A stretch of DNA of 64,000 nt from Microbulbifer halophilus (lineage in GTDB: Bacteria > Pseudomonadota > Gammaproteobacteria > Pseudomonadales > Cellvibrionaceae), in contig NZ_JAPIVK010000001.1 in NCBI RefSeq assembly GCF_026183675.1, forward strand, positions 1 to 64,000. Direction: 5' to 3'. A program made the position numbers and the translations under genes. Positions 23,562 through 34,272 of the stretch are shown piece by piece. The notes below the pieces were generated by a model that ran no database searches, had not been told where the DNA came from, and saw nothing but the letters and a program-made list of their open reading frames with translations. Within the stretch, counting starts at the first letter, position 1. Every line of letters begins with the position of its first letter.

Positions 23562-24989
23562 TCAGGCCAACAGACTGTCGCCCCAGGCCTCCAACTGATC
23601 GAGCAGCGCCACCTTGTCCGGATATTCCTCGCGCAACTCGGCGATCTGTTCGAAATACGGCTCCAGGGTAATACTGGCACCGGCAGACGGATCGGTCAGG
23701 CGGCAATAGCGCCACTCCTGCCAGCGCTGCTGTTCGTCGGCGGACAGGGTCTCGGGGAAATTGCGGGCGCGCAGGCGGAACAGCAGTTCCGGCAGGCGTT
23801 TATCGGCAAAGGGCACCTCGCCGGCCAACGCCTTCGGGCCGCGCTCGGCCAGTGTCCGGTGCAGCCCGCGGCAGAGATCCCGGTCGGCGTCGTTGAGGAA
23901 GCCGTCGTAGAGGCTCGCCTCCACGTCCCGGGGCGGGAATGCGTTGTCCAGGTAAACCCGGTGCAGCTTGTCGGTCAGGTCCAGCGGCTGCAGCCGCTGC
24001 CAGTTGGCCTCGCAGGCGGCCTTGTCGATGCCCAGCTCGGCCGCGCGCTGGTCGTCGAGCATATTGGCCGGCACCAGCACCGGGCACTTGTTCAGGTGGA
24101 TCAGCTTCAGCCCCGCCGGCAGCTCGCCCTCCCCCAGTTGGTCGCGGGCGGTGTAGAGGCGCTCGCGCAGGGCATCGGCGTCCAGGTCGAGTACCGACTG
24201 CGGGTCCATCGCCAGGTTGATCGCGATCACCGCATTGCGGTTGAACGGGTGGCTGGCCAGGGGCATGACATAGGTCAGGTGGCCCTGTGACGCCGGCACC
24301 TTGCCGGAAATATGCAACAGCGGTTTGCGATTGCGGAGGTCGATCAGCTTGCCCGCCTCCCGCTTGCGCCTCAGGCGGTAGACGTAATCGTAGAGTTTCG
24401 GCTGCCGGCTGCGCACCAGCTTTGCCACATCGATGGTGGCGCGCACATCCGACAGGGCGTCGTGGGCGCCCTCGTGGGCGATACCGTTGGCGGCGGTCAG
24501 GTCCTCCAGGCGGAAAGAAGGCGCACCGCCCTCTTTCTCCGGCCAGTGGATACCCTGCGGGCGCAGCGCGTAGGTCAGGCGCACCATGTCGATGATATCC
24601 CAGCGGCTGTTGCCGGAGCGCCATTCCCGCTCGTAGGGATCCAGCAGGTTGCGGTAGAGGGTGTGGCGGGTCACCTCGTCGTCGAAGCGCAGGCTGTTGT
24701 AGCCGACCCCGCAGGTACCCGGCGCGCCCAGTTCGGCGAGAATCCGGCGGATAAACTCGATTTCCGGCACGCCTTCCGCCTGTGCTTTCTGCGGACTGAT
24801 ACCGGTGACCAGGCTGGCCATCGGCTGAGGCAGGCAGTCGGCCGGCGGTCGGCAGTAGAGCATCAGCGGCTCGCCGACGATATTCAGGTCCTCGTCGGTG
24901 CGGATGCCGGCGAACTGCGACGGTTTGTCGGCAGCGGGGTTGGTGCCCCAGGTTTCGTAGTCGTGCCAGTAGAGGGTATTTGCGCTCAA
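23562..24989 (-). CDS. sbcB: Exodeoxyribonuclease I
   Basis: A 475-residue 3'-5' single-strand DNA exonuclease (DEDDh family) used in recombination and mismatch repair. The first acidic motif reads DYETWG at 10-15 (DYETFG in E. coli), and the third motif HDALSD lies at 176-181. The middle SH3-like and C-terminal helical domains, where SSB binds, are present by length and by the RFDDEVTRHT and SRWDIIDMVR blocks. Length matches E. coli ExoI (475). The gene is monocistronic. Confidence 0.95.
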   Translation of the reverse strand: MSANTLYWHDYETWGTNPAADKPSQFAGIRTDEDLNIVGEPLMLYCRPPADCLPQPMASLVTGISPQKAQAEGVPEIEFIRRILAELGAPGTCGVGYNSLRFDDEVTRHTLYRNLLDPYEREWRSGNSRWDIIDMVRLTYALRPQGIHWPEKEGGAPSFRLEDLTAANGIAHEGAHDALSDVRATIDVAKLVRSRQPKLYDYVYRLRRKREAGKLIDLRNRKPLLHISGKVPASQGHLTYVMPLASHPFNRNAVIAINLAMDPQSVLDLDADALRERLYTARDQLGEGELPAGLKLIHLNKCPVLVPANMLDDQRAAELGIDKAACEANWQRLQPLDLTDKLHRVYLDNAFPPRDVEASLYDGFLNDADRDLCRGLHRTLAERGPKALAGEVPFADKRLPELLFRLRARNFPETLSADEQQRWQEWRYCRLTDPSAGASITLEPYFEQIAELREEYPDKVALLDQLEAWGDSLLA

Positions 24990-25051
24990 ACCTGTCTCCT
25001 TTGTCTGGGCCCATCATATCATCGGGGCCGAGGCGTCTCAGCCGGGATCAA

Positions 25052-25075
25052 CGGTGCGCACGGCGCAGCCTACCC
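25052..25075. repeat. GTGCGCAC-type dispersed repeat
   Basis: CGGTGCGCACGGCGCAGCC is one of four loci in the window with a GGTGCGC..GCGCACCCTA-like palindrome (also 27494-27518, 39932-40002 and 55938-55964). It lies just upstream of the VOC gene. Confidence 0.5.
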
Positions 25076-25138
25076 AACTGGACAAATCCACCGTCGCGGC
25101 GGACCATTGCCGAACACCCCCACAGAAGGAAAAACGAC

Positions 25139-25588
25139 ATGGCAGTCAACCCCGTTCCCGACGGCTACCACAGCGTCACCCCCTACCTGTGCATCAACGG
25201 CGCCGCGGGCGCGATCGAGTTTTATCAGCGCGCCTTTGGGGCCGAGGAGCTCTTCCGCTTCCCGATGCCGGACGGCAGTATCGGCCACGCGGAGATACAG
25301 ATCGGCGACACCCGCATCTCGCTGGCGGACGATCACCCCGAGGGCGGCCTGCTGAGCCCACAGGGCAGCTCATCCGTGGGCCTGCTGCTCTATGTGGAGG
25401 ACGTGGACTCGGTCTTCGCCCGGGCCGTGGAGGCCGGGGCCACCGTCAGGCGGCCGCTGAAAGACCAGTTCTACGGCGATCGCATGGGCACCCTGGAGGA
25501 TCCCTTCGGCCATGTCTGGTTCCTCGCCACCCATATCGAGGATGTCCCGGAAGACGAACTGCAAAAGCGCGCCGCCGAACTCTCCTGA
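25139..25588 (+). CDS. VOC family protein, PhnB-like glyoxalase fold
   Basis: A 149-residue soluble protein with two beta-alpha-beta-beta-beta repeats of the vicinal-oxygen-chelate superfamily. It starts near YHSVTPYLCINGAAGAIEFY and contains FRFPMPDGSIGHAEIQIGD and DPFGHVWFLATH, the typical PhnB-like signature; His in GHAEI and Glu in GTLEDPFGH are the likely metal ligands. AGAAGGA lies eight bases before the ATG at 25139, which decides this start over a longer upstream frame. Enzymatic role is unknown: members include dioxygenases, resistance proteins and glyoxalase-like enzymes. Confidence 0.85.
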   Translation: MAVNPVPDGYHSVTPYLCINGAAGAIEFYQRAFGAEELFRFPMPDGSIGHAEIQIGDTRISLADDHPEGGLLSPQGSSSVGLLLYVEDVDSVFARAVEAGATVRRPLKDQFYGDRMGTLEDPFGHVWFLATHIEDVPEDELQKRAAELS

Positions 25589-25705
25589 CTCCCCGACCAC
25601 GGACTGTTCATCGACAGCCGCCGAAAACCGGGCGGCCGGTTGCAAAGCCGGCCGCTCCCATTAAAATCCCGCGTTTCCCCACGGATCACAACAGCAGTCC
25701 CTCCT

Positions 25706-27466
25706 ATGAATATTCGCCAGCTCCTCTCCGACAAATTCCAGGCCGCGATGCTCGCCGCCGGTATTCCCGAAGACTGCGGCCCCATCGTGGCCCCGGCCAA
25801 GAAGGCCGGTTTCGGTGACTACCAGGCCAACGGCGCCATGGGCGCGGCCAAGCGCATGGGCACCAACCCGCGCGAGCTGGCAGCGAAGATCCTGGAGCAA
25901 CTGGACGGGGGCGAAATGATCGAGAAGGTCGAAGTCGCCGGCCCTGGCTTCATGAATATCCACCTGAACGGGTCCTGGCTGGCCGGGCAACTGGCTGCGG
26001 CAGAGAAAGACGAGCGACTGAACATCGCCCCGGTGGAGAAACCCCAGACCATCGTGATCGACTACTCGCACCCCAACCTGGCCAAGGAGATGCACGTCGG
26101 CCACCTGCGCTCCACCATCATCGGCGATGCCCTGGCGCGCCTGCTGGAGTTCCGGGGCCATAAGGTGATCCGCCAGAACCATATGGGCGACTGGGGCACC
26201 CAGTTCGGCATGCTGCTGGCGCACCTGTCGGACAAGCTGGAGAACAACGATGCGGGCGCCGCCAGCGACCAAAAAGCCAGAGTCGCTCTCGCCGACCTCG
26301 AAATCTTCTACCGCGAAGCCAAGGTGCGCTTCGATGAGGAACAGGGATTCGACGACCGCGCGCGCGAATACGTGGTGAAACTGCAGGGCGGCGACCCGGA
26401 GTGTCTGAAACTCTGGCAGCAGTTTATCGATATCTCCATCAGCCACAGCGAAGAGATCTACGACAAGCTCAACGTCACCCTGCAGCGCGGCGACGTCTAC
26501 GGCGAGAGCGAGTACAACGACGACCTGCCGGTGCTGGTGAAAGAGCTGCTGGACCGCGGCATTGCCGTGGAAGACCAGGGCGCCGTGGTGGTGTTCCTGG
26601 AGGAAATGGCGGACAAGGAGGGGAACCCCAGCCCGATGATCATCCGGAAGCGCGGCGGCGGCTACCTCTACTCCACCACCGACCTGGCCGCAATCCGCTA
26701 CCGCGCCAACCAGCTGAATGCCGACCGCATCCTCTACGTGGTGGACGCGCGACAGTCCCTGCACCTGCAGCAGGCCTTCACCGCCTCGCGCAAGGCCGGT
26801 TTCCTGTCGGAATCCGTGAGCCTCGAACACTGCGCCTTCGGCACCATGATGGGCGACGACGGCAAACCCTTCAAAACCCGCAGCGGCGGCACGGTAAAAC
26901 TGTCGGCGCTGCTGGACGAGGCCATCGAGCGCGCACAGAAACTGGTGGCGGACAAAAACCCGGAACTGAGCGCCGACGAGTGCGCCCAGATCGGCCGCGC
27001 GGTGGGTATCGGCGCGGTGAAATACGCCGACCTGAGCAAGACCCGCACCAACGACTATGTATTCAACTGGGATGCGATGCTCAGCTTCGAGGGCAACACC
27101 GCCCCCTACCTGCAGTATGCCTACACCCGCGTGCGCAGCATCTTCCGCCGCGCCGGCGCAGAGCCCGAGGAACTCACCGGCGAAATCCGGCTGGACACGG
27201 CCGAGGAGCGCGCCCTGGCGATCAGGCTCTGCCAGTTTGGCGAAATCCTGGAACAGGTGGAGAAAGACACCTTCCCGCACGCACTCTGCGGCTACCTTTA
27301 CGACCTGGCCAGCGGCTATATGGCCTTTTACGAGGCCTGCCCGGTGTTGAAGGAGGGCGTCAGCGAGGAGCTGCGCAGCAGTCGCTTGCAGCTGTGCGAT
27401 CTGGTAGCACGTACCATCGCCACCGGCCTGGGCCTGCTGGGTATCGAGGTACTGGAGAAGATGTAA
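25706..27466 (+). CDS. argS: Arginyl-tRNA synthetase
   Basis: A 586-residue class I synthetase charging tRNA-Arg. The N-terminal Add-1 domain (1-110) recognises the tRNA D-loop. The HIGH motif is HVGH at 130-133. The KMSKS region is replaced by a [13 protein letters not shown] stretch, and the all-helical anticodon-binding domain fills the C-terminus (about 455-586). The ATG at 25706 fits the family start ([14 protein letters not shown]); no clear Shine-Dalgarno sequence precedes it. It is downstream of the VOC gene by 117 bp. Confidence 0.96.
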   Translation: MNIRQLLSDKFQAAMLAAGIPEDCGPIVAPAKKAGFGDYQANGAMGAAKRMGTNPRELAAKILEQLDGGEMIEKVEVAGPGFMNIHLNGSWLAGQLAAAEKDERLNIAPVEKPQTIVIDYSHPNLAKEMHVGHLRSTIIGDALARLLEFRGHKVIRQNHMGDWGTQFGMLLAHLSDKLENNDAGAASDQKARVALADLEIFYREAKVRFDEEQGFDDRAREYVVKLQGGDPECLKLWQQFIDISISHSEEIYDKLNVTLQRGDVYGESEYNDDLPVLVKELLDRGIAVEDQGAVVVFLEEMADKEGNPSPMIIRKRGGGYLYSTTDLAAIRYRANQLNADRILYVVDARQSLHLQQAFTASRKAGFLSESVSLEHCAFGTMMGDDGKPFKTRSGGTVKLSALLDEAIERAQKLVADKNPELSADECAQIGRAVGIGAVKYADLSKTRTNDYVFNWDAMLSFEGNTAPYLQYAYTRVRSIFRRAGAEPEELTGEIRLDTAEERALAIRLCQFGEILEQVEKDTFPHALCGYLYDLASGYMAFYEACPVLKEGVSEELRSSRLQLCDLVARTIATGLGLLGIEVLEKM

Positions 27467-27493
27467 CCCGGGAGCGCGGAGCTCCAGGCCTAT

Positions 27494-27549
27494 GGTGCGC
27501 ACAGCGCACCCTGCAACCCGGACTTGCAACTCAAGTTTCGGAGTTGGAG
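27494..27549. repeat. Two small palindromic repeats after argS
   Basis: GGTGCGCACAGCGCACCCTG at 27494-27513 belongs to the GTGCGC family. CAACTC-AAGTTTCG-GAGTTG at 27527-27546 is a hairpin whose loop and right arm recur at 7771-7790. Together they fill the gap between argS and the convergent DUF2007 gene and may act in transcription end formation, though there is no T tract. Confidence 0.5.
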
Positions 27550-27556
27550 GGGCGCC

Positions 27557-27862
27557 TCAGGCAATTTCCACCGGCGGTGAAAACGCAGGCGGGAGACTGG
27601 CCACCCACGACTCCAGCCCGGAAAGTTCGCGCCCGCGGGAGACGTCCCCGGCCAGGGCCCGGCCGAGCAGCTGCCGGGCGCTGGCGAGCTGTCCGTCCCG
27701 CATGATCCACAATTCCGAATACCAGGCCAGGGGGGTGCACTCTTCCTGTGGCGCGTCGACCACAGCCTTTTGTGTCAGGGCCGGGATGCCGGCCTTTTCC
27801 AGTAGGTTACAGAGATGACTCACTAACAGTTGGTCACTGGCGATAAAGATCCTTTGCGCCAT
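27557..27862 (-). CDS. DUF2007-type putative signal-transducing protein
   Basis: A 101-residue soluble protein with the MAQRIFIASDQLLVSHLCNL start typical of the DUF2007 family, a small ferredoxin-like fold with ASDQLLVSHLCNLLEKAGIP and SELWIMRDGQLASARQLL. The ATG at 27862 is chosen because the upstream extension of the frame is unrelated sequence. The family is described as putative signal transducers, without an established mechanism. It is convergent with argS and codirectional with the downstream cyclase, 150 bp away. Confidence 0.75.
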   Translation of the reverse strand: MAQRIFIASDQLLVSHLCNLLEKAGIPALTQKAVVDAPQEECTPLAWYSELWIMRDGQLASARQLLGRALAGDVSRGRELSGLESWVASLPPAFSPPVEIA

Positions 27863-28015
27863 GGTGAAAATTTTCCGCAATCCTTGCCAAACAGCATTTC
27901 GATTATCCTTGTTCTTCCGTCCCTCAGCGCCCGAAAACACTGCGGGTATTGGTAAAAATAGTCCAGCGGCGCCAATAGCGCGACGCCGACTCCCTGGTTG
28001 GGGTCTCGATTGGCG

Positions 28016-29734
28016 TCAGGCGCGCTGATCGGCGCCGGCGACCACTTCCAGTTTTTTCATTTCCCCGCTGCCCGGGCTCGCCTGCTCAATGCCCGGAAGC
28101 TCCACCGAGTACAACTGATAGTTGTTCTTGCCGCGGAACTTGGCGTGGTACATGGCGACATCGGCCTTCTGCAATACCGCTTCCAGGGTCTTGCCGTGCT
28201 CGGGAATGGCGACGATGCCGATACTCAGCGTCACCCGTACCAGCTCATCGCCGATACGCACCGGCTCGGCGACGATACTCAGCATTTTCTCCGCCAGTGC
28301 CCGGTAGGTGCCATCACCCGACAGCGAGCGCACAAACACACAGAACTCGTCGCCCCCCAGGCGCGCGACGATGTCGCCGAATCGCATCACGCTCACCAGC
28401 CGCTGGGCCACCACCCGGAGCAGGTCATCGCCGCCCTGGTGGCCGAGGGAATCATTGACCTGCTTGAAATCATCCAGGTCGACAAAGAACAGGTAGCCGA
28501 CACCGTTATCGCAATCGCCGCCGTGTAGATACTTTTTCAGTTCCTCGACGATATTGTGGCGGTTGGCCAGCCCGGTGAGCGTGTCGTACATGGCGATGCG
28601 TTCCAGCTCCGCGGTGTTCTGGGAAACGATTTCCTTCATCACTTCCAGCTGGTCACAGACCGCCAGGCCGGTGGAGTCGAGCACGTCGATCTCGTCGTAG
28701 TGGGAAAGGCGTTTGGACACGGGGTGGATCAGGCTTCGCGCGGCATCGAACTTGCCATCGCTGAGCAGCGGCAGGGCCTCGGCCAGGCGGCGCAGCCGGA
28801 AGATCGGCCGCCACAGCATACCGGTGATGGCACTGATAAAAATCAGGGCACCCAGTACCGAAAACAGCAGCAGCAGTTTGAGCGAATCGCCGATATGACC
28901 CACCTGATCGGACAGGTCTTCGACGATCACGAACCGGGCACCATCCCCATCCATACGGCTGACCGGAATCGACTTGATATCGAAATGCCTGTTTTCGAAC
29001 AGGTGACTTTCCGAATAACGTGAATCGGGAATCCGCGGCTGCTCTGCGGCGACCTGGCGCAGCAGCGGCATCAACATCTCCCGGGAAGTCAGGGCGATCA
29101 CTTCCCGCTGCCAGTTCTCCAGGTAATCGCTGTTGTGAAAGAAGGGGGTATCGCGGGAGGCGGAAAGGATGCCGATATCGGAACCGGTAATCTCTCGGAA
29201 ACTGGCCAGCTCATCTGCCAGCGAGCGATCCACCTGCAGTACATAGTCGGTGTTGTCATCGCCGATCACCGGCACTGCCAGGCTCTGCACACAGATACGG
29301 TTGCAACGTACCCTCTCCAGCGGCTGCCCGCTGATAACCACTTCGCGGACCTGCTCCGGTGTCAGGCGGCGGGTGGACTCCCCCCAGTGAATCGGCGGCT
29401 CGCGATCATCGATATACAGTTTGAGGGATTCCAGCCCCCAACTAATCTGCAGGTACTCCCACTGGCGATCGAACAGCTGCCGCAGGATCGAGGGATTGGC
29501 CGAGCTGCCGTTGTGCCACAGCACGATCAGGTCGGTGAGCTGGATCAGGTCCTCGCGGGACTGGTTCAGCAGGCCGGAAATCTGGTACTGATAGGTCTGG
29601 TAGCGATTGTTGCGGTTCTTCTCCAGCAGGGACTGCAGGCTACCGTTGCCCAGCAAGATAAAGAACAGGCAAATCGCCACTATCAACAGCAGCGAAAAGA
29701 TACTCGCTTTGACCCTCAAGCTGTGTAACTGCAT
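28016..29734 (-). CDS. CHASE4-GGDEF diguanylate cyclase
   Basis: A 572-residue inner membrane enzyme making c-di-GMP from two GTP. The ATG at 29734 begins MQLHSLRVKASIFSLLLI and is preceded by AAGGAG and AAAGGGA; the frame continues upstream but without a Shine-Dalgarno sequence. A first membrane helix (about 10-30) leads to a periplasmic CHASE4 sensor domain (about 35-255), a second membrane helix (about 275-300), a linker, and a C-terminal GGDEF domain. The active site GGDEF is intact near residue 457, and RFGD five residues before it is the inhibitory I-site, so product inhibition is expected. There is no EAL domain. The ligand of CHASE4 is unknown. Output on biofilm or motility is inferred from the family. 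Confidence 0.92.
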   Translation of the reverse strand: MQLHSLRVKASIFSLLLIVAICLFFILLGNGSLQSLLEKNRNNRYQTYQYQISGLLNQSREDLIQLTDLIVLWHNGSSANPSILRQLFDRQWEYLQISWGLESLKLYIDDREPPIHWGESTRRLTPEQVREVVISGQPLERVRCNRICVQSLAVPVIGDDNTDYVLQVDRSLADELASFREITGSDIGILSASRDTPFFHNSDYLENWQREVIALTSREMLMPLLRQVAAEQPRIPDSRYSESHLFENRHFDIKSIPVSRMDGDGARFVIVEDLSDQVGHIGDSLKLLLLFSVLGALIFISAITGMLWRPIFRLRRLAEALPLLSDGKFDAARSLIHPVSKRLSHYDEIDVLDSTGLAVCDQLEVMKEIVSQNTAELERIAMYDTLTGLANRHNIVEELKKYLHGGDCDNGVGYLFFVDLDDFKQVNDSLGHQGGDDLLRVVAQRLVSVMRFGDIVARLGGDEFCVFVRSLSGDGTYRALAEKMLSIVAEPVRIGDELVRVTLSIGIVAIPEHGKTLEAVLQKADVAMYHAKFRGKNNYQLYSVELPGIEQASPGSGEMKKLEVVAGADQRA

Positions 29735-30483
29735 TTCCCTTTGCAACTCCTTTTTCCCCGGCGCCCGGACGCTTTGGTCCGGGAAAATCCTTCTGCGCAG
29801 AGGCTGGTCCGTTCGCCCGATCTTTCTATTGGCTGACAGCAACTGGGTACAACCGCCTGTTCCGCGGGCGCTCGCTCAGGCAGCCGGTGACACCGGACGG
29901 TCGCTGGCCACGACAGACATCTGCAACTCGCCCCCCGGCTCGGCCGGAGCCAACGGCGAACAGCGACAATGTCAGTATCGGGGAGACTGGACAGGCGCTA
30001 CACAATCCCGCCCCCTTCCGGTGTTATCCCTTATTTCCTGGAGCGCGGACACCGCTCGCCCGCGGAGGCGCACTGGAACATTTCCCGCTGTCGCTAATCG
30101 TCCACCACAGCGGGCCCGCAGGCGATCGGCGCTACCAGTATGGTTGAAAGCCCCATATGGGCCAGCAGACGGGCCCAAATTGACTAGAATAAAATTGCGC
30201 CAGATATCACAAAACAGGATTTCCTTCACAATTCCTGACAGGAAATAGCACAATTCCCGCTAAAAACCGGTCAATTGCCGATAGAGCTTGCTGTTGCTAA
30301 GATGCGCGCCGGTCGGGGCCCATGGTCCCGCGCTCGCCAATGGCACCGCGAGCAACAGAGCCCGCCACCCCTCAGGCCGGGCGCCGGCGGCCGGTGTGAT
30401 ACCCGCATTCCTGGTACCACACGAGATCCGGCTATTTTTAACCGCGGATGCATTTCCTCCCTGCGATAACAGGAACGAAGTTT
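29735..30483. other. Long divergent intergenic region between cyclase and gcvP
   Basis: This 750-bp stretch holds the promoters of the leftward cyclase and rightward gcvP. An AT-richer segment at about 30175-30285 is the likeliest gcvP promoter area, and a GC-rich 30295-30400 stretch could fold in the leader. I looked for the tandem glycine-riboswitch aptamer expected for gcv genes and did not recognise it. No gene is visible. Confidence 0.4.
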
Positions 30484-33375
30484 ATGACCCAGCCATCTCT
30501 TCAGCAGTTGGAACAACACGACGCTTTCATTCATCGCCATATCGGTCCGGACAAGGCCCAGGTCGAGGCGATGCTGACCCGGCTCGGGGTATCCAGCGTC
30601 GACGAGCTGATCGAGAAGACCGTGCCCGCCGCCATCCGCAAGAACGATGCGCTGGATCTCGCCGATGCCGTCAACGAAGAAGAGGCGCTGGCAGAACTGA
30701 AATCCCTGGCTGCACAGAACACAATTTACCGCACATTCATCGGCATGGGCTACCACGATACGATTACACCCAATGTCATCCTGCGCAATGTGCTGGAAAA
30801 CCCGGGCTGGTACACCGCCTACACCCCCTACCAACCGGAAATCGCCCAGGGCCGACTGGAAGGCCTGCTGAACTTCCAGCAGATGATCATGGACCTGACC
30901 GGCATGGAACTGGCCAACGCCTCCATGCTGGACGAGGCCACTGCCGCTGCAGAAGCCATGGCCATGTGCAAACGCCAGGCGAAGCGCAACAAATCCGGCG
31001 TCTTCTTCGTGGATGCGGACAGCCACCCGCAGACCATCGCCGTGGTAAAGACCCGCGCCGAACACTTCGGTTTTGAAATCGTCGTCGGCGATCCGGAAAA
31101 AGACCTCCCCGCGGAACTCTTCGGCGCCCTGCTGCAGTATCCCGGCTCCACCGGCGCAGTGCGCGACCTCACCGACATCATCGACCGGGTACACGAGGCC
31201 AAGGGCCTGGTGACCGTGGCCGCGGACCTGATGAGCCTGGTGGCGCTGAAGGCGCCGGGCGAAATGGGGGCGGACGTGGTGATCGGCTGCAACCAGCGCT
31301 TCGGTATTCCCATGGGTTACGGCGGTCCCCACGCCGGCTTCTTCGCTTTCCGCGAGGCCTACAAGCGCTCCGCGCCGGGCCGCATTATCGGCGTCTCCGT
31401 GGACAGCAAGGGCAGGCGCGCACTGCGCATGGCGATGCAGACCCGCGAGCAGCATATCCGCCGCGAAAAGGCCAACTCCAACATCTGTACTTCGCAGGTA
31501 CTGCTGGCGGTAATGAGCGCCTTTTACGCCTGTTACCACGGCCCGGACGGACTCAGGACCATCGCCGCGCGCATCCAGCGCCTGGCGGACATCCTCGCCA
31601 CCGGCCTGCAGAAGAAGGGCCTTGCCCTGACCCACGACAACTGGTTCGACACCCTGACCGTCGCCACCGCCGGCAAGCGGGACGAAATCTACCAGCGCGC
31701 GCTGGATGCGGAGATCAACCTGCGCAAAGTGGGCGACGACGCCCTGGGTGTGAGCCTGCACGAAACCGCCTCCCTGCAGGATGTTTCCGACATCCTGGAT
31801 TCCTTCCTGGGCGCGGCGCACGGCCTCGACCTGGCGGCACTGGACAGCGAGATCGCCGCCAAGGGCCCCCAGGGCCTGCCCAAATCCCTGCTGCGCGAGA
31901 GCGAGTTCCTGACCCATCCGGTGTTCAACAGCTACCACTCCGAAACGGAAATGCTGCGCTATCTGAAGACGCTGGAGTCGAAGGATATCGCACTGAACCA
32001 CTCGATGATTCCGCTGGGCTCCTGCACCATGAAGCTGAACGCCACCGCGGAAATGATCCCGGTCACCTGGCCGGAATTCGGCAAGCTGCACCCGTTTGCC
32101 CCCGCCGACCAGGCCCGCGGCTACACGGAAATGTTCGAACAACTGCAGCGGATGCTGGCCGCCTGCACCGGCTACGACGCCGTGAGCCTGCAGCCGAATG
32201 CCGGCTCCCAGGGCGAATACGCCGGCCTGGTGGCGATCAAGAAGTACTTCGAAGCCAGGGGCGAGACCCAGCGCGATATCTGCCTGATCCCCGCCTCCGC
32301 CCACGGCACCAACCCCGCCTCGGCGATGATGGTGAGCATGAAAGTGGTGGTGGTCGCCTGTGACAAGAGCGGCAACGTCGACACCGACGACCTGAAAGCC
32401 AAGATCGAAGAGCACGGCGACCGCATCGCCGCGCTGATGGTCACCTACCCCTCCACCCACGGCGTATTCGAGGAAGGGATTCGCGAGATCTGCGACCTGG
32501 TGCATGACGCCGGCGGCCAGGTGTACATCGACGGCGCCAACATGAACGCCCTGATCGGTGTGGCCGCACCGGGCCAGTTCGGCGGCGACGTCTCGCACCT
32601 GAACCTGCACAAGACCTTCTGCATTCCCCACGGCGGCGGCGGCCCGGGCATGGGTCCCATCGCCGTGGGGGAACACCTGAAGCCCTATCTGGCCGGGCAC
32701 CCGGTAACCGGGGTACCGGAAACCGATACTGCCAACGGCACCATCTCCGCAGCGCCGTGGGGCTCCGCCAGCATCCTGCCAATCAGCTGGATGTATATCC
32801 GCATGATGGGCAGACAGGGCATGAAGAAGGCCACGGAAATGGCGATCCTGAACGCCAACTATGTGGCCAGGTGCCTGAGCGAGGACTATTCACTGCTGTA
32901 CACCGGCAGCGACGGTTTCATCGCCCACGAGTGCCTGGTGGACCTGCGCCCGCTGAAGGAGGCCAGCGGCATCACCGAGGAGGATATCGCCAAGCGCCTG
33001 ATGGACTTCGGCTTCCACGCCCCCACCATGTCCTTCCCGGTGGCCGGCACCCTGATGATCGAGCCCACCGAGAGTGAATCCAAGGAAGAACTGGACCGCT
33101 TTATCGAGGCCATGGCGATCATCCGCAAGGAGGTGGAAGACGTGGCGGGCGGCAGGTACAGCGTCGAGGACAACCCCCTGCACAATGCACCGCACACGCT
33201 GGAAGATGTGATGGCGGAGCAGTGGCCCCACAGCTACTCCCGCGACGTGGCCGCCCGGCCGGCGGCCTGGCTGAAAGAGCACAAGGTGTGGCCCGCATCC
33301 AACCGCGTCGACAATGTCTACGGCGACCGCAACCTGATCTGCTCCTGCCCGCCGATCGAGAGTTATATGGAGTGA
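30484..33375 (+). CDS. gcvP: Glycine dehydrogenase (decarboxylating), P-protein
   Basis: A 963-residue PLP enzyme of the glycine cleavage system, decarboxylating glycine and passing the aminomethyl group to the lipoyl H-protein. It is a single fused chain; the N-terminal half is the pseudo-repeat of the catalytic half. The PLP lysine is Lys710 in [18 protein letters not shown]. The ATG at 30484 follows AGGAACGAAG; an upstream in-frame ATG gives a non-homologous extension. gcvT and gcvH are not adjacent, unlike in E. coli, so the operon is split. purU, found 3 kb away, belongs to the same one-carbon folate network. A strong terminator follows. Confidence 0.97.
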   Translation: MTQPSLQQLEQHDAFIHRHIGPDKAQVEAMLTRLGVSSVDELIEKTVPAAIRKNDALDLADAVNEEEALAELKSLAAQNTIYRTFIGMGYHDTITPNVILRNVLENPGWYTAYTPYQPEIAQGRLEGLLNFQQMIMDLTGMELANASMLDEATAAAEAMAMCKRQAKRNKSGVFFVDADSHPQTIAVVKTRAEHFGFEIVVGDPEKDLPAELFGALLQYPGSTGAVRDLTDIIDRVHEAKGLVTVAADLMSLVALKAPGEMGADVVIGCNQRFGIPMGYGGPHAGFFAFREAYKRSAPGRIIGVSVDSKGRRALRMAMQTREQHIRREKANSNICTSQVLLAVMSAFYACYHGPDGLRTIAARIQRLADILATGLQKKGLALTHDNWFDTLTVATAGKRDEIYQRALDAEINLRKVGDDALGVSLHETASLQDVSDILDSFLGAAHGLDLAALDSEIAAKGPQGLPKSLLRESEFLTHPVFNSYHSETEMLRYLKTLESKDIALNHSMIPLGSCTMKLNATAEMIPVTWPEFGKLHPFAPADQARGYTEMFEQLQRMLAACTGYDAVSLQPNAGSQGEYAGLVAIKKYFEARGETQRDICLIPASAHGTNPASAMMVSMKVVVVACDKSGNVDTDDLKAKIEEHGDRIAALMVTYPSTHGVFEEGIREICDLVHDAGGQVYIDGANMNALIGVAAPGQFGGDVSHLNLHKTFCIPHGGGGPGMGPIAVGEHLKPYLAGHPVTGVPETDTANGTISAAPWGSASILPISWMYIRMMGRQGMKKATEMAILNANYVARCLSEDYSLLYTGSDGFIAHECLVDLRPLKEASGITEEDIAKRLMDFGFHAPTMSFPVAGTLMIEPTESESKEELDRFIEAMAIIRKEVEDVAGGRYSVEDNPLHNAPHTLEDVMAEQWPHSYSRDVAARPAAWLKEHKVWPASNRVDNVYGDRNLICSCPPIESYME

Positions 33376-33411
33376 TGTGTGGTTGGTGGTGAGTGGTCAG
33401 TGAGCTGGCGA
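33375..33411. repeat. Degenerate TGGT/GAGTG-rich repeat
   Basis: ATGTGTGGTTGGTGGTGAGT and the following GGTCAGTGAGCTGGCGA resemble the G/T-rich strings at 8201-8228, 10407-10445 and 11768-11811. It begins within the gcvP stop codon region. Confidence 0.4.
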
Positions 33412-33432
33412 CCATCGCACTCTGAAGATGGC

Positions 33433-33460
33433 AAAAGGCCGGGACAATTCCCGGCCTTTT
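33433..33460. terminator. Bidirectional terminator between gcvP and MHYT gene
   Basis: AAAAGGCCGGGA (33433-33444), loop CAAT, TCCCGGCCTTTT (33449-33460) form a perfect 12-bp stem with an A run on the left and a T run on the right. It can end gcvP transcription on the plus strand and the MHYT gene on the minus strand; the two genes converge here. Confidence 0.85.
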
Positions 33461-33495
33461 CGTTTAACAGGCAGAGATCCGGCTTCGCCAACCAC

Positions 33496-34233
33496 TCAAA
33501 TAGCCAGCGATGCCCGCCGCCGGCGGCGCGCCTGGGTGATCCAGAGGGCGAACATCAACAGTGCCACGCTGATCACAAATATCGACAATCCCAGGTATTC
33601 ACCGCTCATCGCGCCGGCAAAAGTGGCTTCCTGAATATTGCCCGTGTGCCGGTAGTTGGCTGCAGCCATACCGGTGTAGTGCATGCCGCAGACCGCCATC
33701 CCCATGATCAGTGCACTGCCAAACATCTGCCGCTGGCCGCGCATATGGAAGGCCAGCCACAGCGCCGCACAGGAAGCGAGCACACCGATGACCACCGAAA
33801 TCATCAGGATATTCAGGTCGTAATAGACTTCCGCCGGCATCAGCATGGCCGCCATACCGGTGTAGTGCATTCCCGCTACACCACATCCCATGAAAATCCC
33901 CGCCGGCAGTAACTTGTCGACACTGAAAACACCGGAGCCGGCAATGGCCAGGCCGATGGAGCAGGACGCAATGGCGATCAGCGCCGACACCAGGGTGATG
34001 AAGGTATCGTAGGCCACCGGCATCGGCATTTCGTAGGCGAGCATGGCGATAAAGTGCATCGCCCAGATCGCACCCCCGCCCATAGCCGTACCGGCCGCCA
34101 GAATGGCGTTGCGTTTTTCCCTGCCCGGCCGGGCCTGTGGAATCGCAATGGCCAGTTGCAGAGAGGTGAAAGACCCCAGTACCGATATCAGGTACGACAG
34201 AACCACCAGGATCATATTGTATTGAGCGGTCAT
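33496..34233 (-). CDS. MHYT-domain membrane sensor protein
   Basis: A 245-residue integral membrane protein with seven hydrophobic helices and the MHYT signature three times: MHF at 59-61, MHYT at 122-125 and MHYT at 184-187, each near the outer face. The His/Met residues are proposed in the family to bind copper or a diatomic gas. Unlike many MHYT proteins there is no GGDEF, EAL or kinase output; the chain ends after a short basic tail (QARRRRRASLAI). AGGAG lies seven bases before the ATG at 34233. A possible partner is unknown. Confidence 0.88.
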   Translation of the reverse strand: MTAQYNMILVVLSYLISVLGSFTSLQLAIAIPQARPGREKRNAILAAGTAMGGGAIWAMHFIAMLAYEMPMPVAYDTFITLVSALIAIASCSIGLAIAGSGVFSVDKLLPAGIFMGCGVAGMHYTGMAAMLMPAEVYYDLNILMISVVIGVLASCAALWLAFHMRGQRQMFGSALIMGMAVCGMHYTGMAAANYRHTGNIQEATFAGAMSGEYLGLSIFVISVALLMFALWITQARRRRRASLAI

Positions 34234-34272
34234 CGTCGTGCTCCTCTCGATTTGGCTTTCCTGCCATTTTTC

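Noticed and set aside
25661-27529. 622-codon open frame opposite argS
   Set aside because: Shadow of argS; no recognisable domain.
30175-30483. Glycine riboswitch upstream of gcvP
   Set aside because: I looked for the conserved aptamer cores expected in tandem and did not find them by eye; a covariance search would settle it.
30271-32700. 809-codon open frame opposite gcvP
   Set aside because: Shadow; the plus strand encodes a complete P-protein with its PLP lysine.
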